A stretch of 64,000 nt of DNA from UBA6244 sp963676875 (GTDB lineage Bacteria; Bacteroidota; Bacteroidia; Bacteroidales; F082): NCBI GenBank assembly GCA_963676875.1, contig OY781436.1, positions 1,674,001 to 1,738,000 on the forward strand, written 5' to 3'. Below the pieces are notes generated by a model, which saw only the letters and a program-made list of their open reading frames with translations, had not been told where the DNA came from and did not search any database. A program made the translations under genes and the position numbers. Position 1 is the first letter of the stretch. Each line of letters begins with the position of its first letter. Positions 55,289 through 63,780 of the stretch are shown here, in pieces.

Positions 55289-55530
55289 GATAGATCCTTG
55301 TTTAACAGCACATTCACAATGGCATCCGTGCCGGTTAGCTCCACCATTTCTTCGGGTTCAAACATCACATCAAATTCCATTTCCAGATCGGAAACAATCA
55401 TGATGTGTTTGAGAGAATCCCAGGCTTCCACCTCCTTTTTAAATATGTTCTTTTCCAAATATTTATTACTCAATCCAAGCGATTGTATCAGGACTTTATT
55501 TACACCGGTTTTTATTTCTTTTTGTTCCAT
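55285..55530 (-). CDS. acyl carrier protein
   Basis: 81 aa, acidic. The EAWDSLKHI block places the phosphopantetheine attachment Ser at residue 39, and the helices around it (ITGVNKVLIQSLGL-like N-terminus, DLEMEFDVMFEPEEMVELT) fit an ACP four-helix bundle. The second acidic helix after the Ser is typical of stand-alone carriers in FkbH-containing pathways rather than fatty acid synthesis. It lies 34 bp after fkbH on the same strand. Confidence 0.9.
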   Translation of the reverse strand: MEQKEIKTGVNKVLIQSLGLSNKYLEKNIFKKEVEAWDSLKHIMIVSDLEMEFDVMFEPEEMVELTGTDAIVNVLLNKDLS

Positions 55531-55564
55531 GATTCACATTTTTGTACAAAAGTTATCCTCCTTG

Positions 55565-57157
55565 TCAAACAACCTCATATAGCTCGTTGATGGATCGTTT
55601 TTCCGTCAACATCAAGAGGTAGTTCTTTGTAGTATTTGGTTCCCTCTCCGGTTTAATCCTCTCAAAACCATTGCCTTCAAAAAAGTTTTCCGTCTGCGCA
55701 TTTTTGGCCGTTGGAACAAATGTCGCTTTAACTTTCTTTATACCTTTTTCTAACATTCGGTTGAGCACAACATTCAAAAAAGCAGTTTCAATTCCACGTC
55801 CCAGAATGCGACAGCTAAGTAAAAAACTGTCGATTTCGGCGATGTCACCCTCCACTTTTACTATGGCCAGGGCAGTGATGCCGTTATCGCCAAATTTATC
55901 GCTTACCGACACATCCCAAATATCATAACCCGATTCCATCATCCGGAGGATATCCGTTTCCGTGTAACGCTTGGTGGTCAGGTTAAACTGATTGGTTTTC
56001 AGCGTCATTTGGGCAATCCGTGGAATGTGCAACTTGTTGTTTTCGGCGATAGAAAGTTTGATTTCCATTTCCCTCAAAAAACTTTCCTCCGAATCGCGGG
56101 TGTCCATCAACCGTTTTCGTTGGGCATTTTGTTGATACTGAACCGACTTAGATTTGTCTTCATCGGTGAGTTCGGCCACCTGAAACCATTGATTGTAAAC
56201 TTCCCGGATAAATTTTGTCAGCAGATAAGGTTGTGGAGGGAAATCGGGCACCACTAATTCGGGCACCATGGTTTTTACCTGTTCGCGTTCAAAAGGACTA
56301 TCGTCGAGAAATACCAGGCTATCCAAACCAATATTGAGCTCCAGGGCAATTGTTCTGATGTTTTCGGCCTTGTTTGTCCAATTGATTTGCATGGATGAAA
56401 AATCCTCCATTTGCAACACCATGTCGGTACGTTGGTTGAACAACTGTGCCACATCTTCCTGATTGTTCTTGCTACAAATGGCAAGCAGTACGCCGGTATT
56501 CTTGATTTCTTTCAACCACAATTGAAAATCCCGAAAACAGTTGCCCGGGTAGGTGTTGCCCAACTGTATTCCTGCGATGCCATCCTCACCCAAAATGCCA
56601 CCCCAAAGTGTGTTGTCCAAATCGAGTACCAAACATTTTTTGCGAATTCCGGCCATGGCCCGCAGTTTTTGCTGAAACCAGTGCATGAAATTGGTGGCGA
56701 GTTTCGGATTAATGGGCACCTGCGACATATAAAAATGCCGGGGATCCACCAGTTCGCCCAGACTGTATTGGGAAGCAAACGTACTGAATTCGATTACTTT
56801 AACATGACGGTGGTTTTGAGCCAGTTGATAAATGGTTTCATTGTATTCATTCACCGCTTGTCGCACAGGGTCGTTAACAGAAAAGCCTTCAGGAGCAACA
56901 TTCCACATGGTGAAACAAAGGAGGTTGGCAGAGGAGGGTAACTGCTTCGACAAATGCAACAGACGTTGTTGGAAAAAGTTGATTTCAGCTGCCAAAGCAT
57001 CCCGGTTAATTCCAAAAGGCATCATATAACACCACACATAATGGTCACTTCCTTCAGGAAAATCAATTTCGCTATATCCGCTAAACGCCACATTTTCCAA
57101 CGAAGTAAAAAGGGGTTCAACGGTGTAGTTTCTGAAGATGAAGATGTTATGTGTCAT
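55565..57157 (-). CDS. FkbH-like HAD-superfamily glyceryl transferase
   Basis: 530 aa. Residues about 1-170 form an SGNH-like N-terminal domain (YNETIYQLAQNHRHVKVIEF). The HAD-IIIC core follows: KCLVLDLDNTLWGGILGEDG with the nucleophile Asp179, LLAICSKNNQEDV, and LVFLDDSPFEREQV with Asp285 and Asp286. The C-terminal part (about 400-530) is GNAT-like (AEIDSFLLSCRILGRGIETAFL). FkbH proteins dephosphorylate 1,3-bisphosphoglycerate and load the glyceryl group on an ACP, making extender units or hydroxyacid building blocks. It lies 11 bp after icmF and 34 bp before an ACP gene, its expected partner. Confidence 0.93.
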   Translation of the reverse strand: MTHNIFIFRNYTVEPLFTSLENVAFSGYSEIDFPEGSDHYVWCYMMPFGINRDALAAEINFFQQRLLHLSKQLPSSANLLCFTMWNVAPEGFSVNDPVRQAVNEYNETIYQLAQNHRHVKVIEFSTFASQYSLGELVDPRHFYMSQVPINPKLATNFMHWFQQKLRAMAGIRKKCLVLDLDNTLWGGILGEDGIAGIQLGNTYPGNCFRDFQLWLKEIKNTGVLLAICSKNNQEDVAQLFNQRTDMVLQMEDFSSMQINWTNKAENIRTIALELNIGLDSLVFLDDSPFEREQVKTMVPELVVPDFPPQPYLLTKFIREVYNQWFQVAELTDEDKSKSVQYQQNAQRKRLMDTRDSEESFLREMEIKLSIAENNKLHIPRIAQMTLKTNQFNLTTKRYTETDILRMMESGYDIWDVSVSDKFGDNGITALAIVKVEGDIAEIDSFLLSCRILGRGIETAFLNVVLNRMLEKGIKKVKATFVPTAKNAQTENFFEGNGFERIKPEREPNTTKNYLLMLTEKRSINELYEVV

Positions 57158-57168
57158 AAATTTTCGGC

Positions 57169-60100
57169 TTACATATTCCTCCGATACTGTCCCCCCACCG
57201 AGAACAACGCATTGGTAATCTGACCAATAGAGGATGTTTTAGTGGCTTCCATCAGGGCTTCAAAAACATTTTCGTTGTTGATGGCTTTTTCCTGCAACAA
57301 TTTCAGCGCCACCTTGCTTTCCTCTTTCCAAGTGGTATGCAGCTGCTCCAACATGTGAATCTGGTATTGCTTTTCTTCTTCCGTGGCACGAATTACTTCG
57401 CCCGGTATCACTGTTTTGGAGCCCTGACTTCCCAAGAAAGTATTCACCCCTATAATGGGCAATTCGCCGGAATGTTTCAGGTGCTCGTAATACAGGCTTT
57501 CTTCCTGAATTTTACCCCGTTGGTACATGGTTTCCATGGCCCCTAATACGCCACCCCGTTCGGTGATGCGGTCCATTTCGCTCAAAATAGCCTCTTCAAC
57601 CAAATCGGTCAACTCCTCGATGATAAAGGAACCTTGCAAAGGATTCTGGTTTTTGGCCAGACCCAGTTCGTGGTTGATAATCATTTGAATGGCCATGGCC
57701 CTGCGAACGCTTTCTTCGGTGGGGGTGGTGATGGCTTCGTCGTAAGCATTGGTATGCAGTGAGTTACAATTATCATAGATGGCATACAACGCCTGGAGGG
57801 TGGTACGGATATCGTTGAAATCTATTTCCTGCGCATGCAGCGATCGTCCGGAAGTCTGAATGTGGTATTTCAGTTTTTGAGCACGTTCATCGCCACCGTA
57901 TTTCAGTTTCATGGCTTTGGCCCAAATCAAGCGTGCCACACGGCCAATAACAGCGTATTCGGGATCTTCTCCATTGCTGAAAAAGAAACTCAGGTTGGGT
58001 GCAAACTGGTTGATGTCCATGCCCCGCGACAGATAATATTCCACGTAAGTGAATCCATTGGCAAGGGTGAAGGCCAGCTGACTGATGGGGTTGGCGCCTG
58101 CTTCGGCAATGTGGTAACCCGAAATACTCACGCTATAGAAATTACGTACGTTGTGTGCAATAAAATACTCCTGAATATCGCCCATCAGTTTGAGGGAGAA
58201 GTCGGTGGAGAAGATGCAGGTGTTTTGGGCCTGGTCTTCCTTCAGGATATCGGCCTGAACCGTTCCCCGAACCCTGCAAAGTGTATCCGCTTTAATTTTG
58301 TTATACACCTCGGCGGGCAACACCATGTCGCCGGTAACACCCAGGAGCATCAAACCCAGTCCATTGTTTCCTTCGGGTATTTTTCCCTGATAGACAGGAC
58401 GTTGGGTTCCCCGTTGGCGATAGATTTCTTCTATTTTTTTGTTGACTTCGTCTTCCAGACCATTGGCTTTGATGTAAAGCTCACATTGTTGGTCGATGGC
58501 CGCATTCATAAAAAAGCCCACCAGCGTGGGTGCCGGACCATTGATGGTCATGGAAACAGAGGTCATGGCGCTGGCCAAATCGAAACCCGAGTAGAGTTTT
58601 TTGGCATCGTCCAAACAGGCGATGCTCACGCCGGCGTTACCGATTTTACCATAAATATCCGGACGCAGGTCGGGATCTTCGCCATAAAGGGTTACAGAGT
58701 CGAAAGCTGTGGAAAGTCGTTTGGCTGGCAATCCCTTGCTTACATAATGAAAACGGCGGTTGGTACGTTCCGGTCCGCCCTCGCCTGCAAACATGCGGGT
58801 GGGGTCTTCGTTTTCTCGTTTGAAGGGAAACACACCCGCGGCATAGGGAAATTCGCCCGGAACATTTTCCTTGAGAACCCAACGGAGAATTTCGCCCCAG
58901 CTTTGGTATGGAGGCAAACAGACTTTGGGCACTTGTATGTGCGATAGTGATTCTACATGTGTCGCTATTTTGAGTTCCTTGTCGCGGACTTTAAAGATGA
59001 AATACTCATCGGAGTAGGCTTTTTTGGTGTTTTCCCAGTTTTCGAGAACTTCCTTGTTTTTGGGGTCGAGAGCCAGTGCCGTTTTCTCTATTAATTGCTG
59101 AACGGGTTCCACGGCCTGATTTTCTGTCTCCAGAAGATTGGCTGTTTGCTTCAGGCTAAACAATTTTTGCGCCACTTCACTTTGTTTGATGGCCCACCGG
59201 TTGTAGTTTCTAACGGTTTCCGAAATCTCCGAAAGGTAACGCACCCGATGGGGCGGGATGATGAATATTTTGTCGGGAGAATGGCTTTTGTCGTCGTGGC
59301 TCACACCAAAACTCACTCCTGTAAACTCCTCTATTTTCGACAACAAGTTGGCATACAGGGAATTTACCCCGGGGTCGTTGAATTGGGAAGCCACGGTGGC
59401 ATACACCGGCATCAAGTCCGCATCGGTATCGAAAAGCTGGTGATTGCGTTGAAATTGTTTTTTCACATCACGAAGGGCATCCTGAGCGCCACGTTTGTCG
59501 GCTTTGTTGAGGGCGATGATGTCGGCATAGTCGAGCATGTCGATTTTCTCCAACTGACTGGCGGCGCCATATTCTGGAGTCATCACGTAGAGCGACACAT
59601 CGCTGTGATCGATGATGGCCGAGTCGGACTGACCAATACCGGAAGTTTCGAGGATGATAAGGTCGAATCCGGCAGCCTGGGCAATGCGTTCGGCATCTTT
59701 TACATATTTTGACAGGCTTAGGTTGGCTTCGCGGGTGGCCAGCGAGCGCATATATACCCTGGGATTGTCGATGGCGTTCATGCGGATTCTATCGCCTAAC
59801 AATGCCCCGCCCGACTTACGTTTGGATGGGTCCACCGAAATGATGGCCATGGTTTTTTCGGGATAATCGCGCAGAAAACGACGTACGATTTCATCGATGA
59901 GGGATGATTTTCCGGCACCACCGGTACCTGTAATCCCCAGCACGGGTGATTGTTTTTCACGTTGGTGGTCATACAATTTTTCCAGCAACCCGGCCACCTC
60001 TTCACGGTGGTTTTCGGCAGCTGATATCAATCGGGCGATGGCCACATAATTCTGTGCCTGAATATCTTCGGCAGTAACCTGAATGTCTTGTCCGGTGGGG

Positions 60101-60534
60101 AAGTCCGATTTTTCGAGCAAATCATTGATCATCCCCTGAAGACCCATCTCCATGCCATCGTCAGGGCTGTATATACGGGTGATGCCATAAGCGTGCAGTT
60201 CTTTGGCTTCTTCGGGTAATATCACTCCGCCACCGCCGGCAAAAATCTTGATATGACCACAACCCTTTTCGTGGAGCATGTCGTACATATACTTTAAAAA
60301 CTCCATGTGTCCGCCCTGATAGCTGGTGAGGGCAATGGCCTGTGCATCTTCCTGAATGGCCGTGTTGACGATTTCATGGACGGAGCGGTTGTGCCCCAGA
60401 TGTATGACTTCTGCACCGGAAGATTGGATAATTCGGCGCATGACGTTGATGGCGGCATCATGTCCATCGAACAATGAAGCGGCGGTAACAATACGTACGT
60501 GGTTTTTAGGTTTGTAAACAGGTGTCTTCTGCAT
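57169..60534 (-). CDS. icmF: isobutyryl-CoA mutase fusion protein IcmF
   Basis: 1121 aa cobalamin enzyme. Order of domains: an N-terminal B12-binding Rossmann domain (SLFDGHDAAIN, His25 as the cobalt ligand), a MeaI-like chaperone GTPase (ITGTGGAGKSS at 201-211 with NKAD further on), and a C-terminal (beta/alpha)8 mutase substrate domain (YAAGVFPFKRENEDPTRMFAGEGGPERTNRRF onward and RTTLQALYAIYDNCNSLHTNAYDEA). It interconverts isobutyryl-CoA and n-butyryl-CoA, with GTP hydrolysis guarding the cofactor. Length and order fit known IcmF. It heads a minus-strand operon with fkbH 11 bp downstream and has its own promoter. Confidence 0.95.
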   Translation of the reverse strand: MQKTPVYKPKNHVRIVTAASLFDGHDAAINVMRRIIQSSGAEVIHLGHNRSVHEIVNTAIQEDAQAIALTSYQGGHMEFLKYMYDMLHEKGCGHIKIFAGGGGVILPEEAKELHAYGITRIYSPDDGMEMGLQGMINDLLEKSDFPTGQDIQVTAEDIQAQNYVAIARLISAAENHREEVAGLLEKLYDHQREKQSPVLGITGTGGAGKSSLIDEIVRRFLRDYPEKTMAIISVDPSKRKSGGALLGDRIRMNAIDNPRVYMRSLATREANLSLSKYVKDAERIAQAAGFDLIILETSGIGQSDSAIIDHSDVSLYVMTPEYGAASQLEKIDMLDYADIIALNKADKRGAQDALRDVKKQFQRNHQLFDTDADLMPVYATVASQFNDPGVNSLYANLLSKIEEFTGVSFGVSHDDKSHSPDKIFIIPPHRVRYLSEISETVRNYNRWAIKQSEVAQKLFSLKQTANLLETENQAVEPVQQLIEKTALALDPKNKEVLENWENTKKAYSDEYFIFKVRDKELKIATHVESLSHIQVPKVCLPPYQSWGEILRWVLKENVPGEFPYAAGVFPFKRENEDPTRMFAGEGGPERTNRRFHYVSKGLPAKRLSTAFDSVTLYGEDPDLRPDIYGKIGNAGVSIACLDDAKKLYSGFDLASAMTSVSMTINGPAPTLVGFFMNAAIDQQCELYIKANGLEDEVNKKIEEIYRQRGTQRPVYQGKIPEGNNGLGLMLLGVTGDMVLPAEVYNKIKADTLCRVRGTVQADILKEDQAQNTCIFSTDFSLKLMGDIQEYFIAHNVRNFYSVSISGYHIAEAGANPISQLAFTLANGFTYVEYYLSRGMDINQFAPNLSFFFSNGEDPEYAVIGRVARLIWAKAMKLKYGGDERAQKLKYHIQTSGRSLHAQEIDFNDIRTTLQALYAIYDNCNSLHTNAYDEAITTPTEESVRRAMAIQMIINHELGLAKNQNPLQGSFIIEELTDLVEEAILSEMDRITERGGVLGAMETMYQRGKIQEESLYYEHLKHSGELPIIGVNTFLGSQGSKTVIPGEVIRATEEEKQYQIHMLEQLHTTWKEESKVALKLLQEKAINNENVFEALMEATKTSSIGQITNALFSVGGQYRRNM

Positions 60535-60563
60535 GGCTGAAATTGTAATTATTTTGAATTGAG

Positions 60564-60571
60564 CAAAGATA
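60564..60571 (-). promoter_or_regulatory. -7 promoter element of the icmF operon (TATCTTTG)
   Basis: Exact TAnnTTTG match on the minus strand, 29 bp upstream of ATG 60534. The spacer between icmF and the ACP-pathway genes has no such box, so the six genes are probably one transcript. Confidence 0.6.
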
Positions 60572-60654
60572 AAAACTTTCGGTTGGAATTTGGATTTACA
60601 TTTAAACTGGAGGGGATGATGAATGACACGGATGAAACAGATTTACTCGCATAA

Positions 60655-61325
60655 TTTTTTTTGACGCTGATAATTTTCTTAGACGCTGATGTCGCTGATG
60701 AGTGGTGATTTTTTTGGACGCTGATGGGCGCTGGTGAGTGCTGTTTTTATTTGACGCTGATTTGCGCTGATGGGCGCTGTTTTTTTTTGGACGCTGATGG
60801 GCGCTGATGGACGCTGATTTTTTTAGACGCAGATATGCGCTGATGGGCGCTGATTTGGGTTTTTATTGATCTGCGCTTTTCTGCGGTATCTGCGTCTGAC
60901 TATTTCAGAGGTGGTATTGTTTTGGTCACTGATGTCGCTGATGAGCGCTGTTTTGTTTAGACGCTGATTTACGCTGATGGGCGCTGATTTGGGTTTTTAT
61001 TAATCTGCGTTTTTCTGCGGTATCTGCGTCTGACTATTTCAGAGGTGGTATTGTTTTGGACGCTGATGCCGCTGATGAGCGCTGTTTTTTTTAGACGCTG
61101 ATTTACGCTGATGGGCGCTGTTTTTTTTTGGGCGCTGATGGGCGCTGATTTGGGTTTTTATTGATCTGCGCTTTTCTGCGGTATCTGCGTCTGACTATTT
61201 CAGAGGTGGTATTGTTTTGGTCACTGATGTCGCTGATGAGCGCTGTTTTGTTTAGACGCTGATTTACGCTGATGGGCGCTGATTTTTTTTGGACGTAGAT
61301 ATGCGCTGATGGGCGCTGTTTTTCG
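60655..61325. repeat. satellite-like array of CGCTGATG words with 134-bp units
   Basis: About 670 bp made of short words of the type GACGCTGATGGGCGCTGAT separated by T runs. Within it three longer units begin at 60845, 60979 and 61140 (each starting GGGCGCTGATTTGGG). Units 1 (60845-60978) and 3 (61140-61273) are identical over 134 bp; unit 2 (161 bp) differs by point changes and an extra segment. No gene is seen in 60535-61476. Similar CGCTGATG-type words are known to me as intergenic repeats in other bacteria; their function is not known. Confidence 0.85.
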
Positions 61326-61476
61326 TGAGAATTATTCGTGGTTAAACATCAAATCTATGATATCCGCGTTCCCATACTCCGACGTCAGCCAATTTTCAAA
61401 TCTCAAATCTTCAAATGTTTAAATTTTCAAATCTTTAAATTTTAAATAGTTTTGCAGAAAATAAAATCATAACCAA

Positions 61477-63630
61477 ATGATAAAGAAAATACCCGTGTTG
61501 ATCGCCCTGCTCTTTTGGCAATTTATTACTCCTCTCATGGCCGGTGAAGGCATGTGGATTCCCATGTTGCTGCAGCAAATGAATGAAAAAGAAATGCAGG
61601 AAATGGGCATGAAAATTACTGCTGAGGATATCTATTCGGTAAACCACAGCAGCCTGAAAGATGCTATCCTGCTTTTTGGACGTGGATGTACCGCTGAGCT
61701 CATCTCCGACGAAGGCTTGTTACTTACCAACCACCATTGTGGCTTTGGACAAATTCAAAAGCACAGCACAGTTGCCCATGATTATCTTACCGATGGGTTT
61801 TGGGCCATGAACCGCGATGAGGAACTGGTCAACCCCGGCCTCACAGCTACCTTGCTTATCCGCATGGAAGATGTAACAACAGGTGTTTTGGAAGGTGTAA
61901 CCAACGACATGACCGAAAAAATGCGCGATGCACTCATCGCCCAAAACAGCAAAAAAATCATTGCCGAACTGGAGAAAGACTCACTGTATCAAGGTTCCAT
62001 CAAACCATTTTTCAATGGAAATCAATACTATATGATGGTGACTGAAACCTTCAAAGATGTCCGGTTGGTTGGGGCACCCCCGTCCAATATTGGCAAATTT
62101 GGTGGCGATACCGACAACTGGATGTGGCCACGTCATACGGGCGATTTTTCACTCTTCCGCATTTATGTGGACAAGGATGGCAAACCGGCCGAATATGCCG
62201 AAGACAATATTCCCTACCAACCTACATACCATTTCCCCATCTCCATTGCCGGTGTGGAAGAAAATGATTTTACCTTCGTGTTCGGATACCCGGCTCGCAC
62301 CAGTGAATACCTGCCCTCCTATGCCATCGAAATGATAACCGAGGTGCAAAATCCACAGAAAATAAAACTTCGTGGTACTCGTCTGGACATTTTTGGAAAA
62401 TATGCCGAAAAAGATCCACAAGTGCGCATTCAATATGCTTCGAAAGATGCGCGTGTGGCCAATTACTGGAAAAAAATGATTGGCGAAAGCGGTGGCATCA
62501 AGCGAATGAAAGGAATTGAGCGCAAAGAAGCCTATGAAACCGAATTTCAGCAGTGGGCCAATAACAATGGATACAAGAAACTCCTTCCCACCTTTAAAAA
62601 CGTGTATACCCAACTTACACCGCTCAACGTGGCCACCGATTACCTCATGGAAGCCGGATTAGCCATCGAACTGGTGAGTTATGCCAATGGATTTTCGAAA
62701 CTTGCCGCGCTAAGCGAAACAAAACCTGTTGATTCAGAAAAGATTAATACAGAAAAAACGGCACTTTTGGGAAAAACAAATACCTTTTTCAAGGATTATT
62801 ACCAACCCATTGACGAAGAAGTGATGGCGGCGTTGTTGAAAATTTATGATGAAAACCTGGAACAAAAGTACAAACCGGCTTTCTTCACAGAAATACACAA
62901 GAAATATAAAGGCGATTTTCTGGCCTATACCAACCATGTCTTCAAAAAATCTATGTTCAATAAACAAGACGAGATAACGGAATTCATTGAAAATTATCGC
63001 AGCAAAGACCTGAAAAAACTCAAGAAAGATCCTGCATTTAAAATGGCTCAGGAAATGAGAACCATGTACAACGGTGAAATAAAACAACAACGTATAGCAC
63101 TCAACAACACCCTCGACAGCCTCCAACGTTTGTACATGAAAGCTCAGATGGAAATGGAACCTGATGCACGTTTTTATCCCGATGCCAATTTTACCTTACG
63201 TGTAACCTATGGGAATGTGAATGGCTTTTCTCCCAAAGATGCTGTTTACTACAAACACTTTACAACCCTGGAAGGAATCATGCAAAAGGAAAACCCCGAT
63301 GTGTACGATTATGTGGTTGAAGAAAAGCTCAAAGAGTTATACAACAACAAAGATTATGGTCGCTATGCCGACAAAGACGGAAAATTACATGTGGCTTTTG
63401 CTGCCAGCAACCATACAACAGGAGGTAATTCGGGAAGCCCTGTGTTGAATGCCGAAGGTCAACTGGTAGGCGTTAATTTCGATCGTTGTTGGGAAGGCAC
63501 AATGAGTGATTTGATGTATGATCCTGAAATGTGTAGGAATATTTCTCTCGATATCAGGTATTTCCTTTTTATCGTGGACAAATTCGCCGGAGCCGGTTAT
63601 TTGGTAGACGAAATGACCATCGTAGAATAA
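61477..63630 (+). CDS. S46-family dipeptidyl peptidase, DPP11 type
   Basis: 717 aa with a signal peptide (residues 1-22, ending TPLMA), so periplasmic. The chymotrypsin-like triad of S46 enzymes is in place: His86 in LTNHHCG, Asp in GGDTDNWMWPRHTGDF, and Ser652 in GGNSGSPV. Arg670 in GVNFDRCW lies 18 residues after the Ser, the position of the specificity Arg of Porphyromonas DPP11 (Ser655/Arg673), so cleavage after Asp or Glu at the second residue is predicted rather than the DPP7 hydrophobic type. DPPs feed dipeptides to asaccharolytic relatives. Transcribed alone; no clear -7 box among the upstream repeats. Confidence 0.92.
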   Translation: MIKKIPVLIALLFWQFITPLMAGEGMWIPMLLQQMNEKEMQEMGMKITAEDIYSVNHSSLKDAILLFGRGCTAELISDEGLLLTNHHCGFGQIQKHSTVAHDYLTDGFWAMNRDEELVNPGLTATLLIRMEDVTTGVLEGVTNDMTEKMRDALIAQNSKKIIAELEKDSLYQGSIKPFFNGNQYYMMVTETFKDVRLVGAPPSNIGKFGGDTDNWMWPRHTGDFSLFRIYVDKDGKPAEYAEDNIPYQPTYHFPISIAGVEENDFTFVFGYPARTSEYLPSYAIEMITEVQNPQKIKLRGTRLDIFGKYAEKDPQVRIQYASKDARVANYWKKMIGESGGIKRMKGIERKEAYETEFQQWANNNGYKKLLPTFKNVYTQLTPLNVATDYLMEAGLAIELVSYANGFSKLAALSETKPVDSEKINTEKTALLGKTNTFFKDYYQPIDEEVMAALLKIYDENLEQKYKPAFFTEIHKKYKGDFLAYTNHVFKKSMFNKQDEITEFIENYRSKDLKKLKKDPAFKMAQEMRTMYNGEIKQQRIALNNTLDSLQRLYMKAQMEMEPDARFYPDANFTLRVTYGNVNGFSPKDAVYYKHFTTLEGIMQKENPDVYDYVVEEKLKELYNNKDYGRYADKDGKLHVAFAASNHTTGGNSGSPVLNAEGQLVGVNFDRCWEGTMSDLMYDPEMCRNISLDIRYFLFIVDKFAGAGYLVDEMTIVE

Positions 63631-63707
63631 CCCTACGAATCAACAGATTTTACAATTTGATATTCATCTATTTAAGGCAACTTATTGGTTTTTGGAAATG
63701 ATTTTTT

Positions 63708-63729
63708 GGCACAAGCGGACGCTTGCGCC
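63708..63729. repeat. palindromic repeat GGCACAAGCG-GA-CGCTTGCGCC
   Basis: Ten-base arms with one mismatch and a 2-base loop, in the gene-free end of the window (63631-64000). A related shorter copy is at 37403-37421. GCTTGCGCCAGATTGG is repeated immediately downstream. Confidence 0.6.
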
Positions 63730-63780
63730 AGATTGGGCTTGCGCCAGATTGGAACTTTGACTTCCGACTTCCGTCTCCCG

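Noticed and set aside
60655..61325. CRISPR array
   Set aside because: Repeat words are short, variable in spacing and fill the spacers themselves; the 134-bp units are far too long and no cas genes are in the window.
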